DNA from: Physcousia sp015060555
GTDB lineage: Bacteria > Bacteroidota > Bacteroidia > Bacteroidales > Bacteroidaceae
Length of the DNA: 40,755 bases
Assembly (NCBI GenBank): GCA_015060555.1
Contig: SUYG01000002.1
Span: 1 to 40,755 of the forward strand
Reading direction: 5' to 3'
Below, piece by piece: positions 23,134 to 32,694 of this stretch (position 1 is the first letter of the stretch; each line of letters starts with the position of its first letter). The notes under the pieces are model-generated. The model did no database searches, was not told the origin of the DNA, and worked only from the letters and a program-made list of their open reading frames with translations. Both the position numbers and the translations under genes were made by a program.

Positions 23134-24549
23134 TCACTCTCCACCGCCGCCGAGGGCGATGTAGAGGGCGATGACGGCTTGGGCACCGTCGTACATGTTC
23201 ATGGCTTCGTTGAGTTGTGCGTTGAGCAGCGACTCCTGAGCGGTGAGCACTTCGAGATAGCTGGCCTTGCCGTTGTCCATCAGCTCGTGGGTGCCCTTGT
23301 AGGCCTCGTGAAGGACTTCCACCTGACGGTGGTAGAATGCGTTCTTCTCGCGGGCATCCTGACAGTCGGCCATGGCCTCGTTGACTTGGTTGCCGGCATT
23401 GATGATGGTCTGTACGTATTTCTTCTGCAGGTCTTCCTCGGTGAGCTTAGAGATCTTATAGTTGGCTCTTAGCTTGCCGCGGGCAAAGATGGGCTGCAGG
23501 AGCTGGCCTACGAAGTTGAGCAACAGCTTGCCGGGGTCGGCAACGATGCCGCCGCCGGAGTTCGTCCAACCTAATGTTCCACTGAGTGTGATGCTGGGGA
23601 AGAAGGCTGCACGAGCGGCGTTGGTGTTGTAGAAAGCTTCCTCCATGGCGAAGTTGGCCATGCGGATGTCGGGGCGCATCTCAAGCATGGAAGCGGGCAC
23701 ACCAATCTTGAGGAACTTGGTGTCGAACATATCGCTCTGCGACTCACTGTGATAAAGTGGTGAGTTACCCCATTTGCTGCGGTTGATGTGCTGCGGTGTG
23801 ATGGCCAACAGGGTGCAGATGTTGTTCTCTACGGAGCGGATAAAACGTCGTGTCTCTACAATCTGCGTCTTCACGTTCAGGTAAGAGGATTCCATCTGGT
23901 TGACGGCAGTGCTGTAAGCCTTGCCGTTCTCCCATAATGACTTCTGTGTTTCCAGCGATGCTTTCCACAAATCATCGGTTTGATTGAGGATGTCTAACTG
24001 CAGATCGAGCACCTGCAGCAGATAGTATTGCTGTGCCACAGTGCTTACGAGGTTGGAGCGCACGGCTTCCTCACGCATCTGTGCCTGGAGGAGCACGGCC
24101 TTTGCTGCGCGCTTCTTATTGGTGATGCCTCCGAACACGTCGATGTCAATGGACAGTTGCAGGGGTAGGTCATAGGCTTTCGCCCATGGGTTGTTGTCGA
24201 ACTTAGACAAGGAACCCTGCGGCGAGAAGTAGAGCGCCGGCAGGTAAGCCATCTTGGCCATCTTCAGTGAAGCCTCGCTCTTCTCCACTGCGATGCGGGC
24301 AGAGTTCAGGTCTGTGTTATTGGCCAGTGCCTGCTCGATGAGCTGCTGCAGCTGGGGGTCAGTGAAGAACTCGCGCCATGACATCTGGGCGATGGACGTG
24401 CCGCCCTCGGCGGTCGTGACATCCTGTGTAGTGCCAAAGACGTTGGCGGGTGTCTCCGTCTGCTGCTCGTATTTCTTAAATAAGCCACAGCTCGTAAGCA
24501 GGAGGCTTACGGCTGCAGCGATGAATATATTCTTGAATTTCATAATCAT
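23134..24549 (-). CDS. RND efflux outer-membrane channel (NodT/OprM-type lipoprotein)
   Basis: The 471-residue TolC-like protein begins MIMKFKNIFIAAAVSLLLTSCG, a lipoprotein signal with lipobox LTSC; Met3 (24543) is an equally good start. Two long helical repeats of the outer-membrane efflux family follow (WREFFTDPQLQQLIEQALANNTDLNSA, VGVPASMLEMRPDIRMANFAMEEA). The second contains the RPDI motif common to OprM/NodT channels. It forms the outer-membrane duct of the tripartite pump encoded upstream and is last in the operon, 35 bases after the pump gene. The drug or metabolite exported cannot be told. Confidence 0.95.
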   Translation of the reverse strand: MIMKFKNIFIAAAVSLLLTSCGLFKKYEQQTETPANVFGTTQDVTTAEGGTSIAQMSWREFFTDPQLQQLIEQALANNTDLNSARIAVEKSEASLKMAKMAYLPALYFSPQGSLSKFDNNPWAKAYDLPLQLSIDIDVFGGITNKKRAAKAVLLQAQMREEAVRSNLVSTVAQQYYLLQVLDLQLDILNQTDDLWKASLETQKSLWENGKAYSTAVNQMESSYLNVKTQIVETRRFIRSVENNICTLLAITPQHINRSKWGNSPLYHSESQSDMFDTKFLKIGVPASMLEMRPDIRMANFAMEEAFYNTNAARAAFFPSITLSGTLGWTNSGGGIVADPGKLLLNFVGQLLQPIFARGKLRANYKISKLTEEDLQKKYVQTIINAGNQVNEAMADCQDAREKNAFYHRQVEVLHEAYKGTHELMDNGKASYLEVLTAQESLLNAQLNEAMNMYDGAQAVIALYIALGGGGE

Positions 24550-24584
24550 TCGATATTTCAGGATTTCGATATAACGTTGTTACG

Positions 24585-27500
24585 TTATGCCGTGGCAACT
24601 TCAGAATTGGTCTTACCTTGGAACCGCTCGTGCAGATTCTGGAACACTATGAAGAAGGCCGGAACGACGAAGAGCAGGGCGATAGTACCTATGCTCATGC
24701 CGCCGATGACGCCTAATGCCAAGGCGCGGTTACCGTTGGCTCCGGCTCCGCCCTCAATCACGAGAGGTATCATACCTATAATCATCGTGAGGACGGTCAT
24801 CAGGATGGGGCGCAGACGCTCCTTACATGCTTCAAAGGCGGCATCAATGATGCTCATGCCTTGGGCACGACGCTCTGTGGCGAACTCAGTAATAAGGATG
24901 GCAGTCTTGGCCAGCAAACCGATAAGCATGATGACACCCGTCTGAAGGTATATGTTGTTGTCCATGCCGGGAATCTGGTACTTATAGCCGATGTAGGCAA
25001 ACACGAAGGCGCCCATCAGGCCGAAAGGCACGCTCAGGAGCACGGCCATGGGTGTGAACCACGAGTTGTAGAGCGATGCCAGGATGAGGTAGATGAGGAT
25101 GACGCAGACGAGGTAGATGATGGCTGTGGCGTTGGAGCCGGACGCCTCCTCCAACTCGCGCGACATGCCGCTGTACTCGTAGGTGGCTGTGGCGGGCATC
25201 ACCTCCTTGAACACCTCGTCGATGACCTTGTGGACGTCTCCCTCGGTGTAGCCGGCACCCGGCGTGACGTAGCACGTGATGCTCTGGAAGAGGTTGAAGT
25301 GCTCGATGTTGGACGGACCGACGATCTGCTTGAGGCTGACGAATTCGGAGATGGGGGTCATCTTGCCGCCCTTCACCTGCATGAAGATGTTCTGCAGCGA
25401 CTGCGGGTCGAGGCGGTACTCGGGCGAGGCTGCGGCCATGATGCGATACACCTTGCCGAACTGGTTGAAGTTGCCGATATAGGCACCACCACAGTAGGCG
25501 CCAAGCGTGTTGAGCACGTCAGCGGGCGACACGCCGGCACGGTCGCACTGGGCGGCATCGACATCCACCTGATACTTGGGGAAACGCTCCGAGTAGGTGG
25601 ACATGGCGGTGGCCACTTCAGGCCTCTCGGAGAGCTTGGCCATGAGGAGGTCAGTATAGTGTGCAAACTCCGAGAGGTTGCCGTCGGTGGGGTCTTCGAC
25701 GACGAGGTTGATGTCGTTGCTCGTGCCGTAGCCGGGAATCTGAGGCATGACGAAGGGCATGACAGAGAGCTCCTTGATGTCCTCACAGTCCGTCATGAAG
25801 CGCTCGGCCACGAAGGCTATATTGTGCTCGAGGCCCTCGCGCTCGTCCCAGTTCTTCAGGCGCACCACCATGGTTGCATAGTTGGAGCCGGCGCCCGACA
25901 GCATGGCGTAGCCGCAGCTCACGGCATAGCTCTCCATCTCGGGAATCTTCTTCACCTTGTCCTCAAGCTTCTTCACCATCTCGCGCGTCTGCTTCAGGGT
26001 GGAACCCTCAGGGGCGTGGATCTCGAGGAGGAACACGCCCTGGTCTTCCTGAGGCACGAGGCCCGAGGGCAGGCTCTTCATGAAGAACACCAGCAGGCCG
26101 CCGGCCACTGCCAGCAGAATCCACGAGACGACGGGGCGCTTGATGAACTTCTGCACGGCGCTGCTATACTTGGCAGAGATGGCGTTGTAGCTCACCTCAT
26201 AGGCGCGCTTGGTGTAGTAGGTGAGGCTCTTGCCAGTCTCCTTGCCCTCGGTCACGCGCATCATGATGGCACACAGGGCCGGACACAGCGTGAGGGCCGA
26301 GATGCACGACAGACCTACGGACGAGGCAATCGTGACGCCAAACTGCGTGAAGAACGTGCCGGAGGTGCCGGGCATGAACATCACAGGCACGAACACGGCC
26401 ATGAAGACCAGGGTACACGAGACGACGGCCACAGACACCTCGTTCATGGCTTGGCGCGTGGCCTCGCGGGCATCGCTGATGCCGTTCTCCATCTTGGCCA
26501 TGACGGCCTCCACCACCACGATGGCGTCATCGACCACTGTACCGATGGCCAGGACAAGAGCGAACAGTGTGAGGATGTTGAGCGAGAAACCTGCCATCTT
26601 GACGATGGCGAAGGTGCCCAGCAGCGACACGATGATCGAGATGGACGGGATGAGCGTGGCCTTGAAGTTCTGAAGGAAGAAGAACACCACGAGAATCACG
26701 AGGATGATGGCGATGACGAGCGTCTCTATCACGTTGTGGAAGGCGGCGAAGAGGAAGTCGTCGCTCGTCATCAGCGTGACGAACTCCATGCCGGCAGGCA
26801 TCGTCTTCTTCATCTCCTCAAACGTCTTGTTGATGTTGGCATTCACCTCGGTGGCGTTGGCGCCCGGGGCGGCAAACACCAGGAACATGGCGCCCGGACT
26901 GTCCATGATGCTCGACGTGAAGTTGTAGCTCATGGCGCCAATCTTCACCTCGGCCACGTCGCTCAAGCGTAGCAAGTGGCCGCCCTCGTCGGTGCGCACA
27001 ACGATGTCGTTGAACTCCTCAACGGTCTTCAGCGTGCCTTTGTACTGCATGGAGTACTGGTAGGAGTTCTCCGACTGCTCGCCCAGCGAACCCACTGCTG
27101 CCACGAAGCTCTGTCCGCCGATGGCGGAAAAGATGTCGTTGGGCGTGAGGTTATACTGGGCCATCACGTCGGGCTTCAACCAAATGCGCAGGGCGTAGGT
27201 GTTACCGAAGCTTTGCACATTACCCACACCGGTGATACGCATCAGGCGCGGCTTGATGTTGATGTCAACATAGTTCGACACAAAGTCCTCGTCATACTTG
27301 CCGTCGGCACTGCGAACGGCAAAAATCTGGAGGATGTTGTTCTGGCGCTTCTCAACCTTCACGCCGACCTGATTCACGTCGGCAGGCAGCAAGGCTTGTG
27401 CGCGGCTCACGCGGTTCTGCACGTTCACCGTAGCCATGTCGGGGTCGGTGCCTTGTTTGAAAAAGACGTTGATCTCGACGGAGCCGTCGGAAGAGGCCTT

Positions 27501-27743
27501 TGAGGTCATGTACGTCATGTCCGTAACACCGTTGATGGCTTCCTCCAAAGGTTGGATGACCGACTTCATGATGGTGTTCTCGTCGGCGCCGGAGTAGCTG
27601 GTGGAGATTTGCACCGTGGGCGGTGCTATGTCGGGGTACTGCTCAACCGGCAGGGTGTTGATTGAGATGTAGCCCACCAGCGCAATCACAATAGAGATGG
27701 CGCACGCCATCACATATTTATTGATAAATATATTGTTCTTCAT
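24585..27743 (-). CDS. RND efflux pump, AcrB/HAE1-type inner-membrane transporter
   Basis: This 1052-residue protein shows the full AcrB plan: TM1 (YVMACAISIVIALVGY), a large periplasmic pore and docking domain, the TM4 proton-relay aspartates in GTVVDDAIVVVE (about residue 405), a second periplasmic domain (SLPSGLVPQEDQGVFLLEI) and the final helices (GLLAKTAILITEFA). The length is typical for hydrophobe/amphiphile exporters of Gram-negative bacteria. It uses the proton gradient to push substrates from the periplasm or outer leaflet into the outer-membrane channel. The order adaptor, pump, channel is canonical. Short gaps on both sides hold related words (TACGATATTACG, CGGCATAACGTT), part of the simple repeats of this genome. 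Confidence 0.97.
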   Translation of the reverse strand: MKNNIFINKYVMACAISIVIALVGYISINTLPVEQYPDIAPPTVQISTSYSGADENTIMKSVIQPLEEAINGVTDMTYMTSKASSDGSVEINVFFKQGTDPDMATVNVQNRVSRAQALLPADVNQVGVKVEKRQNNILQIFAVRSADGKYDEDFVSNYVDINIKPRLMRITGVGNVQSFGNTYALRIWLKPDVMAQYNLTPNDIFSAIGGQSFVAAVGSLGEQSENSYQYSMQYKGTLKTVEEFNDIVVRTDEGGHLLRLSDVAEVKIGAMSYNFTSSIMDSPGAMFLVFAAPGANATEVNANINKTFEEMKKTMPAGMEFVTLMTSDDFLFAAFHNVIETLVIAIILVILVVFFFLQNFKATLIPSISIIVSLLGTFAIVKMAGFSLNILTLFALVLAIGTVVDDAIVVVEAVMAKMENGISDAREATRQAMNEVSVAVVSCTLVFMAVFVPVMFMPGTSGTFFTQFGVTIASSVGLSCISALTLCPALCAIMMRVTEGKETGKSLTYYTKRAYEVSYNAISAKYSSAVQKFIKRPVVSWILLAVAGGLLVFFMKSLPSGLVPQEDQGVFLLEIHAPEGSTLKQTREMVKKLEDKVKKIPEMESYAVSCGYAMLSGAGSNYATMVVRLKNWDEREGLEHNIAFVAERFMTDCEDIKELSVMPFVMPQIPGYGTSNDINLVVEDPTDGNLSEFAHYTDLLMAKLSERPEVATAMSTYSERFPKYQVDVDAAQCDRAGVSPADVLNTLGAYCGGAYIGNFNQFGKVYRIMAAASPEYRLDPQSLQNIFMQVKGGKMTPISEFVSLKQIVGPSNIEHFNLFQSITCYVTPGAGYTEGDVHKVIDEVFKEVMPATATYEYSGMSRELEEASGSNATAIIYLVCVILIYLILASLYNSWFTPMAVLLSVPFGLMGAFVFAYIGYKYQIPGMDNNIYLQTGVIMLIGLLAKTAILITEFATERRAQGMSIIDAAFEACKERLRPILMTVLTMIIGMIPLVIEGGAGANGNRALALGVIGGMSIGTIALLFVVPAFFIVFQNLHERFQGKTNSEVATA

Positions 27744-27790
27744 GTTTCCGCTAATACGTTAGTACGATATTACGATATTACGGCATAACG

Positions 27791-28912
27791 TTATTTGGCC
27801 TGTGCCGGGAACAGCACCTTTTGACCCTCTATCACGTTGTTAGCTCCGATGGTCACAATGCGGTCACCCTCTTTGAGGCCACTCTTGATGATGTAATCCT
27901 TGCCGTTGCCTGTGTCCTCCATCGTCACGTCGGTGGCGGTAGCAGTGCTGTCGGGCTGTACCTTATACACGAAAGCCTTGTCCTGCAGACGCACCACGGC
28001 AACCTGCGGGATTACAATCACGTCTTTCTCCTCGTAGGGCATCACGACCGTTCCCTGCACACCTGAATAGAGATTGCCGTCGGGGTTAGGGAATGTGGCT
28101 TTGCATGACAAAGAACCCGTGGTAGCGTTCACAACACCTGTCATACTGGTGATGCGTCCCTTGTGGGGGTATTCCGTGCCGTTCTTCATCACGAAAGACA
28201 CATCGGGTAGCTTGGCGATGTAGTCGTCCTTCTCTTCTGGAGATATGCCAAGCTGTATCATCTCTTCGATGAGCGATTCTGTGAGCGAGAACTCGGCGTC
28301 CATAGAGGTATTGCCGCTCAACATGGTCAGCTCGATGAGCGGTGACACCTGATCGCCGGGACGAACGGGGATCTCACCGATGACACCTGACACGGGAGCA
28401 GTGATGGCGCAGAAGCCGAGATCCACCTTAGCACGGTTCACGGCAGCACGGGCCTGGGCAACAGCTGCCTGTGCCTGCTTGTAGGCGTTCTCGCTGTTGC
28501 TAAGCATATAGCTGCTCACAATCTTCTTCTCAAACAGGTTCCTGTTCGACTCATACTCCAGCTTGGCGGAGTTCTCCTGAGCCAGCGCAGCCTGCAGGTT
28601 GGCCTCTGCGGACTCCAGCTCCAGCTGGGCATTGCGCGAATCAATCACAAAAAGCACAGCGCCTTTCTTTACCTGTTGGCCTTCGTTCACGGCTATACGC
28701 ATCAGCTGTCCGCTCACCTGAGGAGTAATCGAAACGTCTGTCTGTCCCTTCAATCTTGCACTGAACTTGATGGGCACCGTGATGTCTTGTTTCTTCACGG
28801 TGAGTGTCTCGTAGGAGGTCTGCGTCTCTTTGGGCGTGTCAATGCCGCACGACACCAAGGTGCCGGCCATAGCGCCGAGCATCATGATGCAGTTCAATGA
28901 TTTCATTCTCAT
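27791..28912 (-). CDS. RND efflux periplasmic adaptor (AcrA-type lipoprotein)
   Basis: The 373-residue membrane-fusion protein has a lipoprotein signal (MRMKSLNCIMMLGAMAGTLVSCG), a split lipoyl/barrel-sandwich domain (SPQ-like ITPQVSGQLMRIAVNEGQQVKKG, then ITAPVSGVIGEIPVRPGDQV), a coiled-coil hairpin in between (LELESAEANLQAALAQENSAKLEYESN) and beta-barrel and membrane-proximal domains. It bridges the pump and the outer-membrane channel. The first gene of the efflux trio, it starts 55 bases after the acyltransferase stop codon. No clear promoter box is seen in that gap, so it may be co-transcribed with the acyltransferase. Confidence 0.95.
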   Translation of the reverse strand: MRMKSLNCIMMLGAMAGTLVSCGIDTPKETQTSYETLTVKKQDITVPIKFSARLKGQTDVSITPQVSGQLMRIAVNEGQQVKKGAVLFVIDSRNAQLELESAEANLQAALAQENSAKLEYESNRNLFEKKIVSSYMLSNSENAYKQAQAAVAQARAAVNRAKVDLGFCAITAPVSGVIGEIPVRPGDQVSPLIELTMLSGNTSMDAEFSLTESLIEEMIQLGISPEEKDDYIAKLPDVSFVMKNGTEYPHKGRITSMTGVVNATTGSLSCKATFPNPDGNLYSGVQGTVVMPYEEKDVIVIPQVAVVRLQDKAFVYKVQPDSTATATDVTMEDTGNGKDYIIKSGLKEGDRIVTIGANNVIEGQKVLFPAQAK

Positions 28913-28967
28913 GTTTTTAGGATGATTATTTAATATGATTAATTTTTTTTCTTCCTTGAAGCTGACT

Positions 28968-30176
28968 TTAGCCGGTAATCCATTCGCCCACCTTGGGGAT
29001 GCGGTGCAGCAGGAGGCAGAAGAGTGCGACAGCTATAAAGGAGAACACGGACGTGAGAAGGATCTCTACGGGGGTGGTCCAAATGCCTAAGACACCATCG
29101 GTTCCAAGGCCCAGCGTATTACGTACCCATCCTGAGATGCTCACCAACAGCAACAGATGGATCAGGTACATCCCATAGCTAACCTTCGACACCTCCACAA
29201 TCCATTTATCATTTTTCACTTTACCCTTTTCATTCTCCCCTTCCCATTTTTTATTTTTCTCTTTTAACGTTTCACTTTTTCCTCTAAACACCATCACCCA
29301 TGCGATGGTCATCAGCGCTACGCCCAGGGTGTCATTCAGCCAGGGCCCTTCCCACAAGGCAGCAAGCCCTACGGGGCCTTCGATGGGGAAGAAACCATGG
29401 GTGTCAGCCCACACGCGTGAGAGGAAACCGCCGCAACAGATGGCGAAACCCATGAGGAACAAGGGAAGGGCAATGCGCAAGGTACGTGACCATGACATCT
29501 TGTCAACAAAACGACGGAAATAAAGGCCCAACAGCAGATAGCCCACGAAACCGCTAAGGTAGTAGAAGACACCGTAGGCATTCCAGCTGGCTTCGCCCCA
29601 CAGGGGGTAGCGGGCTGCATTGGGGATACCCGAGGGACCGTAGATGACAGGGGCGGCACCTCCCACGAGCTGGCGTATCAGGGGGATGACGGTGGTGAAC
29701 AGCCAGATGCCTAAATATACCTGCAGCTCACGCTTGCTCACACGCTCTGCCCAGGGCGACAACAGAGGCATGATGAGATAGAGACCAACTAGCATATAGA
29801 CAAACCACAGGTGGCCGGCTGCATAGTTGAAGTTCAGCAACAGGTCACGTAGATTCTGCACGGGGTCCCCCCACACAATGGCATACACCAAAGTCCAGAA
29901 GATGAAGGGGGGGAGGATGCGGCGCACACGTTTCTTGAAGAAGGTGCAGGTGTCATAGTGGAGCGGGAACTGCAGGTATGCCGAGGTGAAAACGAAAAGC
30001 GCTACGCACGCGCGGGGAATACTATTGAGTATGGCCACCCACACTGCATCACTTGAAGTGAGAATCAACGAACCCTCGCCTCCCAGATAGAAGGGCTCGC
30101 AACTGTGGGTGACCATCACAAGGAAGCAAGCTGTCACACGCATCCAGTCCAACCAAATTTCGCGTCGATCATTCAT
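28968..30176 (-). CDS. Acyltransferase-3 family membrane protein
   Basis: Starting at the ATG at 30176 (MNDRREIWLDWMRVTACFLV) gives 402 residues; the longer open frame back to 30368 runs through the promoter and the next gene's end and is rejected. About ten hydrophobic segments are seen. The conserved His of the family is in VTHSCEPF and an Arg-rich loop (KKRVRRILPPFIFW) follows. Such enzymes O-acetylate or O-succinylate cell-surface sugars. A lysine/glutamate-rich cytoplasmic-type loop (SETLKEKNKKWEGENEKG) is encoded by a simple repeat of TTTTTCACTTT-like words (29203-29284) between two membrane segments. The gene leads into the RND operon, an unusual pairing, though the two may only be neighbours. 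Confidence 0.88.
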   Translation of the reverse strand: MNDRREIWLDWMRVTACFLVMVTHSCEPFYLGGEGSLILTSSDAVWVAILNSIPRACVALFVFTSAYLQFPLHYDTCTFFKKRVRRILPPFIFWTLVYAIVWGDPVQNLRDLLLNFNYAAGHLWFVYMLVGLYLIMPLLSPWAERVSKRELQVYLGIWLFTTVIPLIRQLVGGAAPVIYGPSGIPNAARYPLWGEASWNAYGVFYYLSGFVGYLLLGLYFRRFVDKMSWSRTLRIALPLFLMGFAICCGGFLSRVWADTHGFFPIEGPVGLAALWEGPWLNDTLGVALMTIAWVMVFRGKSETLKEKNKKWEGENEKGKVKNDKWIVEVSKVSYGMYLIHLLLLVSISGWVRNTLGLGTDGVLGIWTTPVEILLTSVFSFIAVALFCLLLHRIPKVGEWITG

Positions 30177-30215
30177 GAGGGGTGAGTGTATAAAAGGGTG
30201 ATAAAGGCAGGAAAT

Positions 30216-30248
30216 AGCGATTCTGCACAGAAATCGCTTGCAAATATA
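30216..30248 (-). promoter_or_regulatory. Promoter box and dyad of the acyltransferase gene
   Basis: The minus strand reads TATATTTG (30241-30248), a good -7 box. Just downstream, at 30216-30238, lies the dyad AGCGATTTCTG...GAATCGCT, placed like an operator or a leader hairpin. The start codon is about 65 bases downstream. Confidence 0.55.
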
Positions 30249-30336
30249 CAGCAAATTATGGAATAAATACCAATTTTGTGCTGATAATTTCAAAAATATG
30301 CTCAAAAATCTCTTTTGAGGTTCATGCTCCTTTGGC

Positions 30337-31989
30337 TTATCTGTATAGGATCTTGCGGCTTCTGCCACCCTTCACCACTACATACATCCCTCCATGTCGC
30401 ATCTCTGCCACTCGTACGCCTGACAGCGTGTAGATGCCATCGGCACTGCTCGGCTCCATGCCTACCTCATCAATGCCCGTCTCCGGAGCGGGGGCGTGCT
30501 CTTCGGTCATGACGAGGGTGATGGTGCCGTCATCGTTCTTTGTGATTCGCTTGATGCCGATGTTCTTAAGGGTCTTATTCACGGTCCACAGCTGGCTGAT
30601 GGCGTCCACACCGTTGCCATAGAGGTTCGACGGGGATGCTGAATAGTACATCCGCTCACCATCGGCGGTCACCACGCACGCACGCTTCATCGTTTGGTAC
30701 TTGTTAATGGTGTTGTCTTCCCATGCCTTCTTGTTATAGGCGATGCGGGTCACCAACACCCCCGAACCAAAACTGTAGGGACTCCATGCCCCGGACTGGT
30801 GGTTCTCGAAAATGAAGGTCTCATAGGTGCTGTTGCGCACGATGTAGGCTGAATTTTCAGCGATTCCATCGGGAGATTGAAGGGTTATGCTGCCCGTCTT
30901 GCCCAGTTCCTTCAGTTCCAGCCAACCCAGAAAACTTTTTTCGTAAGCGGTGTAGGCTGAGGGCATGCGGCATTCGTCGTCCACATAGACACCGGAGTCC
31001 ATGAGGGACCACAGGCCGAAGGGGTCGTCGAAGCCATAGGAGTAGTCGGTGCAGTAGAAGTCGGGAAGACCCAAAGCGTGACTGAACTCATGGCAGAACA
31101 CAGACATTCCCATAAGTTTGTCACCGAGGAGCTCGTTGCCGATAAGGAAACTATTGAAATGCACACCGTTGTAGTTGCCTTTGCCGATACTGTCTTCATC
31201 GGCCTCCCATTCACAGGGCCATAGGTAATTCACAGAATAATCCTCCGTGGCTTCACCCTTTCCGGCGTAGAACATCGCCAGCAACGGAACGCCTTCGGCG
31301 TGGTTCTCATCCGCTGCCGATACCACATACGGCGTGAAGTCCACACCTAACTGACTGGCTGCTGCGGCGATGACATCCCCCGGTAGCTGATAAAGATGTT
31401 TGTCGTTGCCTTCTCTGTCATTGGCACCATAGTATTCATAGGAATAGGGGAGGGTGACGACACCCACTACATCGAACGTGGGGATGAACTGACCGCCGCT
31501 CTGAGCCTTGAAATAGTCGCGCACAGAACCTGCAGTTCCTGCCTCGTCATGGTAACCTTCTTCGTTGTAGTAGCGTCGCATCTTCTCAACGGTGGTACTG
31601 CTCTTGAACTTGAGATTAGCGAACTGCACCATAACAAGAGGGATGGTGTATTCGCCGATACTGGGGATGGCACCAGGGCTCATCCTCCCTTTCTGTCCCA
31701 AACCGTCTGACGTGGATGAATAGATAGCCTGGAGCTTGTTATGAAGGTGGCGTTGCTGCTTTGCCTGCATCACTGCGGGATCTACATGGACATAGCTCTC
31801 GCCGGACTTAACATAGCATGTACCGTCGGCTGCCCGCAGCCAATGGGCGTGTTCGTCGCCCACATGCTCCACACGAACCTCTCTGCCATCGCTCAACGTG
31901 ATGGTGGACCACCTGCCGCGTCTCGCGGGAATGGCCATCAGAGTGGGGACTACCGCCAGGAGCAACAGAACAAGAAACAGCCTCTTCAT
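30337..31989 (-). CDS. Secreted M6-family metalloprotease
   Basis: From the ATG at 31989 the protein has 550 residues with the signal peptide MKRLFLVLLLLAVVPTLMA. A propeptide-like region follows, then the M6 protease domain with the zinc motif HEFSH (residues 300-304) in FCHEFSHALGLPDFYC; the following conserved regions (FGLWSLMDSG, AYEKSFLGW) are present. The C-terminal 30 residues (GIYTLSGVRV...HGGMYVVVKGG...KILYR) resemble the end of the BNR-4 protein and could be an export or anchoring signal. It probably degrades extracellular proteins. It has its own promoter. An earlier Met at 32004 is possible but places extra residues before the signal peptide. Confidence 0.9.
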   Translation of the reverse strand: MKRLFLVLLLLAVVPTLMAIPARRGRWSTITLSDGREVRVEHVGDEHAHWLRAADGTCYVKSGESYVHVDPAVMQAKQQRHLHNKLQAIYSSTSDGLGQKGRMSPGAIPSIGEYTIPLVMVQFANLKFKSSTTVEKMRRYYNEEGYHDEAGTAGSVRDYFKAQSGGQFIPTFDVVGVVTLPYSYEYYGANDREGNDKHLYQLPGDVIAAAASQLGVDFTPYVVSAADENHAEGVPLLAMFYAGKGEATEDYSVNYLWPCEWEADEDSIGKGNYNGVHFNSFLIGNELLGDKLMGMSVFCHEFSHALGLPDFYCTDYSYGFDDPFGLWSLMDSGVYVDDECRMPSAYTAYEKSFLGWLELKELGKTGSITLQSPDGIAENSAYIVRNSTYETFIFENHQSGAWSPYSFGSGVLVTRIAYNKKAWEDNTINKYQTMKRACVVTADGERMYYSASPSNLYGNGVDAISQLWTVNKTLKNIGIKRITKNDDGTITLVMTEEHAPAPETGIDEVGMEPSSADGIYTLSGVRVAEMRHGGMYVVVKGGRSRKILYR

Positions 31990-32025
31990 ATAGGGTACAT
32001 GCATCGGTTTTTGTTAAAGAGGCCG

Positions 32026-32056
32026 CAAAGGTAGGCATTTTATGCCAACCTTCAAA
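32026..32056 (-). promoter_or_regulatory. Promoter of the M6 protease gene with a dyad in the spacer
   Basis: On the minus strand TTTG (32053-32056) and TACCTTTG (32026-32033) are 19 bases apart. The spacer contains GGCAT-AAA-ATGCC (32034-32046), a perfect dyad that could bind a repressor or activator. Confidence 0.78.
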
Positions 32057-32085
32057 GGTTCTAGTTGTTTTTTCGGCAAAATGCC

Positions 32086-32694
32086 TTATTTCCTTGACCC
32101 GTCCCAGGTCTGATACACCATATAAAAGCCGTCAGCCTGCAGGGTGAAACGCGCTGTGAGGGCTTCGTTCAGGGTGCCCTGCCACCATTGCTCATAGGCG
32201 TATGAATCCCATCGTAGCCCCTCCGATAGGATGGTGCTACAGCCGAAATTGAAGATGCTGACCTGCTGTCCTGCAAAGCTGCGGAAGGTGTGGTCGCCCT
32301 TCATGGGCGTGAAGAAACCGTAATCGGTGAACATGACTCCCTCGATGCCGAAGTCGCGGTAGTAGCGCATCAGCAACGAGATGTTCCCAAGGGTGTGATC
32401 CTCGCGCATTCCCGTGGCACCAAAGTAGGCGATATGTTGCCAGCCCTGCGACAGACAATAGCGTGTGGCTTTGGTCAGGTCGTTGTCTTCTTGCTCTTCA
32501 ACGCGGATGAGACGGTCGCGGTAGGTGCTGGGCACACTGTCGCCATCGCCTACCACGGCTTCGGCGTGGGGCACATGACGGATAGCCCCGTCACAGGCAA
32601 TGACATGAGGTACCCGTGCGAGTATGGCGAGCGGGGTGGGGTGGGAGGGGAACACTCCGTTGGCTACGATGGCCGCTTCATAACTTCTTTCCAT
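32086..32694 (-). CDS. thiN: Thiamine pyrophosphokinase
   Basis: From the ATG at 32694 (MERSYEAAIVANGVFP) the protein has 202 residues, the family's usual size. Motifs of thiamine pyrophosphokinases are in order: IACDGAIRH, VVGDGDSV, EQEDNDLTKA and FGATGMREDHTLGN, which bind thiamine and Mg-ATP. It turns imported thiamine directly into the cofactor TPP. The start overlaps the end of the PnuT gene by 31 bases, so they are translationally coupled; the longer open frame to 32814 runs through pnuT and is rejected. It is the last gene of the thiamine unit under the TPP riboswitch, although repeat DNA separates it from the TonB receptor. Confidence 0.93.
   Translation of the reverse strand: MERSYEAAIVANGVFPSHPTPLAILARVPHVIACDGAIRHVPHAEAVVGDGDSVPSTYRDRLIRVEEQEDNDLTKATRYCLSQGWQHIAYFGATGMREDHTLGNISLLMRYYRDFGIEGVMFTDYGFFTPMKGDHTFRSFAGQQVSIFNFGCSTILSEGLRWDSYAYEQWWQGTLNEALTARFTLQADGFYMVYQTWDGSRK

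Noticed and set aside
30177..30368. N-terminal extension of the acyltransferase
   Set aside because: It passes through the promoter box and a dyad; the conserved family start begins at the ATG at 30176.
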